64,000 bases of DNA from Timema cristinae (lineage: Eukaryota; Arthropoda; Insecta; Phasmatodea; Timematidae): the NCBI GenBank assembly GCA_039000515.1, contig JBCFYV010011135.1:15518918-15582917 (forward strand). The letters are read 5' to 3'. Shown one piece after another: positions 49,210 through 56,203 of the stretch. Below the pieces are notes generated by a model, which was given only the letters and a program-made list of their open reading frames with translations, was not told where the DNA came from and searched no databases. Numbering within the stretch: position 1 is the stretch's first letter; every line of letters starts with the position of its first letter. A program made the translations under genes and the position numbers.

Positions 49210-50366
49210 GCCACCCTGACGCCAGCCTGCTGGGGTGACAAGTGACCTCGATAACCTTGGGTTTTCCCAATGACGTAATCATCGCAACCCTGGCGCCGGG
49301 CTGGCGGGCAGACAAGTTGGGACAAGAATAGATAGTGACCTCAGCAACCTGTGTGTTTCCTATGACGTAATCATTGCGTGTTATGTCGCAACTCTAATTA
49401 TGCACAATCAGGGGCCTCGTTATCCACAGTTAGGGGCCACTACCCCCGTCACAAGTCTACTAAAATTGGTTGTTTGGTAGCGTCTGTCGAGATGTCTGGA
49501 AATGTACCTCCACCCGCAGCTCTCGGATCGGACAACCTGGGTATTTTCCTATGCCGTAATCATTGCGTGTTATGTCGCAACTCTAATTATGCACAATCAG
49601 GGGCCTCGGAATCCACAGTTAGGGGCCACTACCCCTGTCACAAGTCTACTAAAATTGTTTGTTTGGTATCGTCTGTCAAAATGCATGGAAATGTTCCTCC
49701 ACCCGCAGCTCTCGGACCGGACAACCTGGGTATTTTCCTATGCCGTAATCATTGCGTGTTATGTCGCAACTCTAATTATGCACAATCAGGGGCCTCGGAA
49801 TCCACAATTAGGGGCCGCTATCCCCGTCACCAATGTATACTAAAATTGTTTGTTTGGTATCGTCTTTCTCAATGCATGGATGTGTGTAACAGTCACGGAC
49901 CGGAGGAGTAAGTTAGAATGGTTCCAGCGTTTATGTGGTGTGAGGGAGTGTATAAAACCACCATCCCCCCTGAGCGAGATATGAATCCACTGCCTCCAAC
50001 GGCCATAACGTGTACCCGACCCTCCCAATACTTCTTAAACAAATAAATGTAATGTTTCCGTACATAAAAAAAATGCATAAGTAATGACCGTAAATATATA
50101 TCAGGGCTGAATACATGGCGACAGTTTGGTGGGTCGTCAAGACAAGAATGATGGCGCCAGGTTGGCGGGCAGACAAGTCAGGACAAGAATATATCGTGAC
50201 CTCGACAACCTTGGGTTTTCCCAATGACGTAATCATCGCGTGTTATGTCGCAACCCTGGCGCCAGTATGTCGGCACAACAAGACGAGTTGAGACAAGCTT
50301 AAATATCGAGGTCATCGACACGGGCGCCAAGTTGGCGGGCAGACAAGAATATATCGTGTGACGTCA
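49210..50366 (+). promoter_or_regulatory. repeat-built upstream control region with bZIP sites
   Basis: Modules containing GGCGGGCAGACAAGT, GACAAGAATA and GTGACCTC recur at about 49,295, 50,165 and 50,335. Three carry an ATGACGTAATCATYGCG block: TGACGTAA at 49,271-49,278, 49,363-49,370 and 50,225-50,232. A perfect CRE, TGACGTCA, sits at 50,359-50,366, about 23 bp before a TATA box. TGACGTAA/TGACGTCA are ATF/CREB-type bZIP binding sites. Their repetition directly before a TATA box suggests an enhancer-promoter, as in adenovirus early promoters; function is inferred. Confidence 0.6.
49376..49905 (+). repeat. three 189-bp tandem repeats
   Basis: Units start at GCGTGTTATGTCGCAACTCT (49,376, 49,565, 49,754). 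Each ends in a decayed ATGCCGTAATCATTGC version of the bZIP block. The unit length is divisible by three, so two frames stay open, but this is a repeat effect. Confidence 0.9.
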
Positions 50367-50388
50367 AACGAGGGAGGGTGGGGGTGGC

Positions 50389-50395
50389 TATAAAG
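50389..50395 (+). promoter_or_regulatory. TATA box of the + strand gene cluster
   Basis: TATAAAG, preceded by a GC-rich stretch and by the CRE at 50,359. It lies 58 bp before the ATG at 50,447. A second TATAAA at 50,421 is too close to the start codon to be the main box. Confidence 0.7.
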
Positions 50396-50446
50396 AGGGG
50401 TGCCCGCTTGGGTGTCTATTTATAAACGTTTGTAGAGCGGGCCAAT

Positions 50447-50737
50447 ATGGACAAGTTACAGCAGCTGGTAAATATCGTCGACGCGGTGCAGACCGTCAAA
50501 TTGTGTGATCTAGCCGTAGATCAAAAGTACTCGGTTGATAAATTAAAAGCCGTCAATACAAAGTTCGGGAGACGTCTAATAGCCTATCTAGACGGCGAGT
50601 TTTGTGTATTTTTACCCTGCCGGTTTGGTACTCTTACAGATGAAGACGTGTGTGAGTTAAATAAAGAAAAACTGGTATTTACCTGCGCCGGAGTAAAACC
50701 CGGTTCACCTACCGTTGTGAACTTTGAACGCGTTTAA
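50447..50737 (+). CDS. small OB-fold-like protein of the virus-like element
   Basis: The product is 96 residues with no signal peptide or membrane segment. Its core (about residues 17-61) follows the pattern VKLCDL...YSVDKLKAVNTKFGRRL...FCVFLPCRF: alternating hydrophobic strands around a VNTKxGRR turn and a VFLPxRF strand. I associate this pattern with small, possibly OB-fold, single-strand-nucleic-acid-binding-type proteins near Polinton-like polymerases in arthropods; that link is from memory and unverified. The ATG is the first after a CRE/TATA promoter, and the frame is intact. It is the first of three + strand genes converging on the polymerase gene. Its N-terminal VKLCDL...YSV resembles VKCLNEL...YNV in the gene at 51,877. 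Confidence 0.65.
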   Translation: MDKLQQLVNIVDAVQTVKLCDLAVDQKYSVDKLKAVNTKFGRRLIAYLDGEFCVFLPCRFGTLTDEDVCELNKEKLVFTCAGVKPGSPTVVNFERV

Positions 50738-50808
50738 GAGACACGGCAGTTAACAACAACGGGCAGCGGAGCACTCTACAGGACGTTTAGCTCTCAGGTA
50801 CGCTCACC

Positions 50809-51285
50809 ATGCTTCGATCCGGCTATATTAATTTAATGTTTGTGGGCCATACGATGGAGGGGCGTGCCTATATGACGGGAGAGAATGTTCACAGTGTCGA
50901 GGTGTGTGATAGACAGGTAATTTACAAAGTAGAGGAGCGAGGCTACATAGAGTTTTGTGACTCTACCTGTCACACGATACGGGCGACGGAAGTACTACCC
51001 TACGAGAGAATCGTGGAAACGTATATGTGTGATGTAACGTGCGCCGTTTACAATTTCCGCAAGGGGGACGTGGTAGCTGTGTTACCCCGACCTCCACCTC
51101 CACCCTTCCGAGCTCCACACCAGCCGTCACCGTACTTCATGCCACCGCCACCCTCAGAGAGACAGCCGTACACAGCCCAGAGTCACAGCCGTACCCAGCC
51201 CCAGAGTACCCACCACCAGAGTCGTCTACCTACCAGACGTCACAGGCGTACCCGTCGTCAGAGTCGTCTGTCTACCAGTCAGTAG
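50809..51285 (+). CDS. unknown protein, 5' part, before a frame break
   Basis: The frame starts at an ATG 71 bp after the previous stop. Residues 1-92 are a compact, cysteine-containing region rich in short beta-like segments (VEVCDRQVIYKVEERGYIEF; YNFRKGDVVAVLP). A proline-rich linker (RPPPPPFRAP...) follows from about residue 93. At about 51,170-51,185 the sensible composition moves to the neighbouring frame, which carries the same kind of proline/glutamate/tyrosine linker, while this frame becomes an arginine/serine/glutamine-rich shadow until its stop. The two are therefore probably one gene of about 280 codons interrupted by a single-base change within a repetitive linker. The family is not recognised. 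Confidence 0.55.
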   Translation: MLRSGYINLMFVGHTMEGRAYMTGENVHSVEVCDRQVIYKVEERGYIEFCDSTCHTIRATEVLPYERIVETYMCDVTCAVYNFRKGDVVAVLPRPPPPPFRAPHQPSPYFMPPPPSERQPYTAQSHSRTQPQSTHHQSRLPTRRHRRTRRQSRLSTSQ

Positions 51286-51650
51286 AGTCACCTGCGTGCC
51301 CACCGTCCGAGGCGTCTACCTACCAGGCGTCAGATTCACTGGCGTATCCACAGTCAGAGGCGTCTGTTTACCAGCCAGCAGAGTCACCTGCGTGCCCACC
51401 ACCACCGCCGGAGGTAAAGTCTGAAGAACCTGTAAATCTCGAGGATTTAACAATTTATAAAAATTATTCAAATGTTAAAATTATAGGTGAAACGCACGCC
51501 GACTACATACTCGGTCTGGGCAGTTTCGGTAACGTTTTCCTTCCAAAGTCAATATATTATTTGGATTGTAAGCGCTTTAAATCTAAAGCCCGCTGTATGA
51601 TATATCTCGGAGGACAAAGTGTGATGTTTAAAAGTGAATTAATAAACTAG
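51180..51650 (+). CDS. unknown protein, 3' part, after the frame break
   Basis: The open frame extends back to 51,039, but only from about 51,180 is its composition plausible. It has a linker of about 75 residues with repeated PES, SSxYQ and SPACPP words, then an acidic turn (VKSEEPVNLEDLTIYKNY) and a C-terminal domain with YILGLGSFGNVFLPKSIYYL. The VFLP strand recalls the VFLP of the protein at 50,447, hinting at a related fold. The frame ends at TAG 51,648-51,650, just after AATAAA at 51,641-51,646. No upstream start in this frame is convincing, which supports continuity with the 50,809 frame. Confidence 0.5.
   Translation, partial: ESQPYPAPEYPPPESSTYQTSQAYPSSESSVYQSVESPACPPSEASTYQASDSLAYPQSEASVYQPAESPACPPPPPEVKSEEPVNLEDLTIYKNYSNVKIIGETHADYILGLGSFGNVFLPKSIYYLDCKRFKSKARCMIYLGGQSVMFKSELIN
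51641..51646 (+). terminator. polyadenylation signal inside the last codons
   Basis: AATAAA overlaps the penultimate codons of the 51,180-51,650 frame, a compact arrangement usual in small DNA viruses. Confidence 0.5.
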
Positions 51651-51747
51651 ACGTATTCTGCGGCTGTCATAGGAGCTAGTGGTGAAATTTTGAAAAAAAA
51701 ACACGTTAAGAGCGAGTGTTTATTTCTTTTGCTGCATCTCCAATTGA

Positions 51748-52113
51748 CATTATGCCGTTTGTGATGGATCCTACGCAAAGCTATCCAATCTTATTCGGCA
51801 CAAAATTCAATGTCATCAAACTGCTGCTCACCAGAATACCTGTTGGGACGAGGAGGTATTATGCAGGGCGTTAGACATGATCGAGAAAGAGGAATACAGC
51901 CGTGTCAAGTGCTTAAACGAACTTGAGAAAAACAAAAGTTATAACGTTGTGCTATCGGAAGAGCCCGAACCTAATGTTATTGTGCTTGAGTTTGTTGGAA
52001 GAGTAAGATTGCCAGGTAAAAACTGTGGAGACATTATCAATATACACTCTAGCGTCTCTCAACGTGTCTTGAACTATTTTGGAGGTGGCTCCTACTCATT
52101 TTCTAGATGGTAG
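51748..52113 (+). CDS. small protein, possible upstream exon missing
   Basis: From the ATG at 51,877 the product has 78 residues. The frame is open back to 51,748 without an ATG and reads plausibly from about 51,835 (TCWDEEVLCRALDMIEKEEY). A candidate splice acceptor, CTGCTGCTCACCAG, ends at about 51,834, so an upstream exon is possible. The motif VKCLNELEKNKSYNV followed by VIVLEFVGRVRLPGK resembles the strand order of the protein at 50,447, suggesting a paralogue. The last residues, GGGSYSFSRW, and the stop lie within the first copy of a 121-bp tandem repeat. An overlapping 40-codon frame at 51,752-51,874 is probably a shadow. Confidence 0.5.
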   Translation, partial: HYAVCDGSYAKLSNLIRHKIQCHQTAAHQNTCWDEEVLCRALDMIEKEEYSRVKCLNELEKNKSYNVVLSEEPEPNVIVLEFVGRVRLPGKNCGDIINIHSSVSQRVLNYFGGGSYSFSRW

Positions 52114-52440
52114 ATGTATTTTATATGTATTGGTCAAAACACCTAAATAATATTGCTGCTTGTTGTGAATGTTTTAAATTAACCAATTGTTGATTGGCAA
52201 TAAAATTGACTCCTACTCATTTTCTAACTGGTAGATGTCTTTTATATGTATTGGTCAAAACACCTAAATAATATTGCTGCTTGTTGTGAATGTTTTAAAT
52301 TAATCAATTGTTGATTGGCAATAAAATTGACTCCTACTCATTTTCTGCCTGGTAGATGTATTGGTCAAAAGACCTAAATAATATTGCTGCTTGTTGTTGT
52401 TGTTTTAAATTAATAAATTGCTGATTGTCAATAAAAAAAC
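52089..52440 (+). repeat. triplicated gene 3' end with poly(A) signals
   Basis: Three tandem units of 121 bp (starts 52,089, 52,210, 52,331; the last about 110 bp). Each begins CTCCTACTCATTTTCT, contains GACCTAAATAATATTGCTG-type or ACACCTAAATAATATTGC text, and ends with AATAAA at 52,199, 52,320 and 52,430. The first unit contains the stop codon of the preceding gene. Confidence 0.9.
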
Positions 52441-52444
52441 TAGC

Positions 52445-53675
52445 ACTAAACTGTCGTTATTATTTTTAAATCCTCGGCTGGACAATCAAAGACCTGAAGG
52501 AGACGCCAACATTGTTGTGACTTAGTTTGCTATCCAGGGTTGAATTGCTTATCTAATCCATAATATATATTTACGAGTATATCTTACCCCCTTAATGTGA
52601 ACAAACCAGTATACGTACTAAGATACATATGTAAGCCAAAGTTTCCAGGGTTCGATTCCCTTGTGCAGGTGTAATTTTTTTTAAGAATATGATATGTATT
52701 AAAAGGGTGAAGAAGAAAATGCTACATATAAAGGAGGAAGCAGCTTTCTCATCACAGTGTTAGGAAGACTGCCCACTGCGCCAAGTGTCCAGAAAGAATG
52801 TATAACTCTCTCTCTCTGTGAAGGGAGACATGTATTGGTCTGTTAATCTATGTCGCGTGGTCAACGGTCAAGACGTCTAAGGAATCACTTGGCCACGAGG
52901 CGTTAGCATGTCTGTCTGTCCCCCACCAGAGTCAAGTGTCCAGGCTTCGATTCCCTGTATGACTGAAAATGTTGGTTCAAGAGGGGGAATGGGAACTAGT
53001 ACACCAATTGAAGCAAAAAGACGGTCTTACACATGTCAGGGGTTCGAAACCCTATATTAGCCACATGTCATGATTTTTTTTCTGGGAGAGCGGATTCCTG
53101 TAAGGTGCTTCCCTGTCTCACTCTCCGTGCAAAAGTTGGGGTTCACTTCCATGTCCTTTCAAAAAAAAGTAATTATGTTGCTACCAACCCTATGTCAAAT
53201 ATGATCCTTTGAGCTGGTGGCAATCATCCAGTGAACCAGGATTCGAACCCCTGTCCTTGTTTCTCATCACTGCGTGTGAAGCGTTAGGATGTCTACACAC
53301 GGCGCCAAGTGTCCAGAAAGAATGTATCAGTCTCTCTCTCTGTCTGTGAAGGGAGACTTGTATTTGCCTGTTAATCTATGTCGCTTGGCTATTGTCAATG
53401 GGGCTTTGTACTTAACTAGACGGTCTTACACCCATAATGCTTGAGACGGAGCTTCTATGATAGTAGAGAGGGTGTAGACGTTTAAAACATAACAGTTTTA
53501 TAATATTTATTACTGCAACACTTAAACAAAAAAAATCACAAGTAATACACTTATGAAGATCTTGAAATTATGTTATGTTTTAAATATGAAACTATATATG
53601 CGGACATAATATATATAACATTTACGCTAAACAAATTTTCCACTTCACAAAAATAATATATTTAACATATACAAA
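52445..53675. other. tRNA-like fragments and a duplicated segment
   Basis: Box-B-like words occur at 52,650 (AGGGTTCGATTCCC), 52,952 (GGCTTCGATTCCC), 53,038 (AGGGGTTCGAAACCC) and 53,240 (minus, GGATTCGAACCCC). A 130-bp segment (GCGCCAAGTGTCCAGAAAGA, then CTGTTAATCTATGTCGC) occurs at about 52,745-52,875 and 53,262-53,400. No complete tRNA gene and no coding sequence are supported. Confidence 0.5.
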
Positions 53676-53677
53676 AA

Positions 53678-53792
53678 ACCCGCCTCAGTGGCGTAGTTGG
53701 TTAAAGCGCTCGGTGTATTGAGCTCGGCTGCTGAGGACTGGGAAGATCGAGGTTCGAATCTCGGTCGGCTGAACTGAGCGTGGTTTTTCCAA
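53678..53792 (+). mobile_element. SINE-A head fragment
   Basis: tRNA-like head and proximal body only (CCCGCCTCAGTGGCGTAGTT to GCGTGGTTTTTCC). The 3' tail is absent. It abuts a polymerase-type pseudogene fragment. Confidence 0.8.
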
Positions 53793-53794
53793 AA

Positions 53795-54052
53795 GCATTT
53801 ACTGTCAGCATTTCTTATATTAATTAGAGCGTTCTTATTAATCAACTCTTCTGGAAATGGAATATAGCTGCAATCACCCAGAGGAATATATTTAGCTCTA
53901 AGTATTTCACACGGTCCTCGGACCCACCACTTCCTTTGTGGCGGAAAGAAGAAGCTGCTTTAATCATGTAAGTGCATGCATACTCAATCTGTGATTTTAA
54001 TTCATCAGGACTTAGAGTGACTGAGACTGAGCTTATAAGCTATATGAGCTTT
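53795..54052 (-). pseudogene. decayed Polinton-type polymerase N-terminal fragment
   Basis: On the minus strand one frame contains FRHKGSGGSEDRVKYLEL. A neighbouring frame then continues with IPLGDCSYIPFPEELINKN and ALINIRNADSKCFW, a pattern (GSGG/W...YIPLP.EL..K.A.INI.N.D.KCF) that I recognise from the N-terminal region of Polinton-type polymerase proteins in arthropods. The INIRNADSKC stretch also parallels ITIQNDDTLC in the polymerase at 58.2 kb. A frameshift lies between the two parts, and the fragment stops at a SINE-A head. It is non-functional and independent of the nearby polymerase gene. Confidence 0.5.
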
Positions 54053-54104
54053 TATTTATAGGATAGAAGAGAGGTGTGGGGTATAGACGTTAAAACACAA
54101 ACAT

Positions 54105-54355
54105 AATAATTTTTACAATATTTATTTGGTCACGAAAAAAGTATATACACAGTGTAAAGTATACTGTGAATATTTACAATATATAATTATTAGTATAAAC
54201 ATAACTGGTTTTGTTTACAATATTTATTTACACACAGTGAAAAGTATACTGTGAATATTTACAATATATAATTATTAGTATAGACATAACTGGTTTTGTT
54301 TACAATATTTATTTACACACAGTGAAAAGTATACTGTGAATATTTACAATATAGG
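54105..54355. repeat. 85-bp tandem repeat, about three units
   Basis: Units contain GTGAAAAGTATACTGTGAAT and ATTTACAATATATAATTATT. They lie 3' of the polymerase gene in its transcriptional direction. Confidence 0.8.
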
Positions 54356-54828
54356 GGGAATAGTGGCCTCGGTACTAAAAGAAAATAAATATATATGTGA
54401 ATAGATTTAAAATAAAAATATATACAATCAGTCTACCATATTTGACTGAAAAAAATATATACAAACAATGTATTAGATTTAAAATAAAAATATATACAAT
54501 CAGTTTATCAGAAAAAAAATATATACAAACAATGTATTAGATTTAAAATAATATATATATATACAAACATTTGGCTAGAATTAAAATATATACAAGCAAC
54601 TAATTGACTAGAAAAAAAATCAGGTAGGCAGAGGACTGTACTGGCAAATAAAAAAATATAAAAAAAGTATCCCGGGTGCATAAAAAAATATAAAAAAATA
54701 TGCTTGTTTTCATGCAGAAAAAAAATATGAAAAAAAATCTCAAATCTTTGAAAAATGGTATGTCAGTGGAACTGTCTAGAGTGAAAGAAAAAAAAAGATG
54801 ATTATTCGGCCCGTCTAAATGATCACCT
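54356..54828. other. AT-rich 3' flank of polymerase gene
   Basis: Short repeats of AAAATATATACAAW words (54,400-54,600) and A-runs. No gene is seen. Confidence 0.6.
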
Positions 54829-54834
54829 TTTATT
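54829..54834 (-). terminator. polyadenylation signal overlapping polymerase stop
   Basis: On the minus strand AATAAA overlaps the TAA stop codon of the polymerase (54,830-54,832). The 3' untranslated region would be very short, again typical of a compact viral gene. Confidence 0.55.
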
Positions 54835-56203
54835 CGTGGCGAGCGCGTTTACAAGGACTCTGATACCCAAACGGCAACGTATTAAAATCATCTGTTATCC
54901 GGCGTTTGGTGTACACGGGCCGGTAGACTTTAGCCTGCGAAACGGTACATACAGTCGCAAGACCTTTTCTTACAATTTTGTGCGGTATCTGTATGTATCT
55001 TTCCTCAGCCTGTTCGGTGACCATCGCTTTCAAAACTTCAAAATTAACATCGTTCCGGTTGCCATAGTTTATGGTGATCCCGCGAACCTTGCACACCGTT
55101 TTTGTTTTGGCAGGATCACCGCCAACGCAAACTCGGTAAGCGTAATTTTTGGGACCACCTGATACAAAGGCGCTAATGTAGCTTTCCGGACCGTAATCCT
55201 GAAGTTCATCGGTGAGGTCACCTAAAAAGTCTCCGGTCGGTGGACTCCAATCGCCGGGGCGTTCGGTGAATAGAACGCTATCTGTATCATGATATAAAAC
55301 GCGGTCCCCCAATTGTTCAAGGATGCTGTATAAGTGTAACCTAGCCATAGCAGTCGTATAGCATGCCACCGCCACACTCGTGTTAGGGTTAGGGCGCAAC
55401 GCGTCACGCGCATCCTTGTAATTGAGGAACATAACCTCATCATTTACATCAATGACGCTGTCCACGGTGATGTACGGATCCGTCAGGTACTTGTGGACGC
55501 CCTGATAGTCGTTGACAACGGCTACGTGTGGTAAATCGGGTCTTTGCCCAAACTTTCCCCATAGTGAATTTAAAAAAAGTTTAGCCAGAGTGCGGAGACC
55601 AGGGTTTTTACAAACAGAGCCGAAATCGAGTTTTACCCCTTCCCTTTCCTCATAATTTTGAATGTATGCTAACTTTTCCTCTTGTGAGGTACACCACTCT
55701 GGCCATCCGCTGGCTTCTTGTTTAATTTTCAAAAAAGTATCAATGTACCCGTGAAACAGGCCGCCAGAACGCGTCTGACGGTCATAAACAGATACATTGT
55801 ACTCCCACACTTCGTGCACTGCTTCAACGGTGTAGCCTTTCTCAACGGCTTTCCGGATCTCGTCAATCACCCAGACGCCTGTCAACCAGCGATCTTTTTT
55901 GTCGTTGTGCTGACACGCGCCTTGGTTTTTCTCCTCCCCGCATTTCCTGCACAAGATGAACATTAGCTTGTCGTGCATCCTGGTAGGCAATACGGGCAGG
56001 AATAAATCTCGCGGAGGCGTCACTGTAACTTTGGCTATGCCTTCTACTTGATCTATAGACGGACAATTTGGTTCCAAGTGAATTTTGGGGTGGCCGACTG
56101 GGTATTTTTTGTACTTGCAAACGTATGGATACAATGAACACACATCCAAGTACTTGATCTTCTCCCCACAAGAAAGGTCTGTTTGTGGAAGAGCTTGATA
56201 CAA
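54830..56203 (-). CDS. type B DNA polymerase, C-terminal polymerase domain
   Basis: This is the palm/fingers part of a protein-primed family B DNA polymerase (DNA_pol_B_2 type). It adds nucleotides during replication of the element's DNA, presumably primed by a terminal protein. Visible motifs, numbered from the frame start, are motif A DVCSLYP (20-26), motif B KLFLNSLWGKFG (208-219) and motif C YHDTDSV (304-310) with its catalytic aspartates. A cysteine cluster CRKCGEEKNQGACQH occurs at about 85-99. The length of 457 codons is normal for this half. There is no ATG at the 5' end; the frame overlaps the N-terminal frame at 56,053-56,203 and continues it after a one-base frame change near 56,195-56,210. 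All three active-site motifs are intact. Confidence 0.9.
   Translation of the reverse strand: MYQALPQTDLSCGEKIKYLDVCSLYPYVCKYKKYPVGHPKIHLEPNCPSIDQVEGIAKVTVTPPRDLFLPVLPTRMHDKLMFILCRKCGEEKNQGACQHNDKKDRWLTGVWVIDEIRKAVEKGYTVEAVHEVWEYNVSVYDRQTRSGGLFHGYIDTFLKIKQEASGWPEWCTSQEEKLAYIQNYEEREGVKLDFGSVCKNPGLRTLAKLFLNSLWGKFGQRPDLPHVAVVNDYQGVHKYLTDPYITVDSVIDVNDEVMFLNYKDARDALRPNPNTSVAVACYTTAMARLHLYSILEQLGDRVLYHDTDSVLFTERPGDWSPPTGDFLGDLTDELQDYGPESYISAFVSGGPKNYAYRVCVGGDPAKTKTVCKVRGITINYGNRNDVNFEVLKAMVTEQAEERYIQIPHKIVRKGLATVCTVSQAKVYRPVYTKRRITDDFNTLPFGYQSPCKRARHE

Noticed and set aside
49378..49911. 177-codon frame with three 63-residue repeats
   Set aside because: The 189-bp tandem repeat is divisible by three and a second frame is also open; it lies upstream of a TATA box and resembles control DNA.
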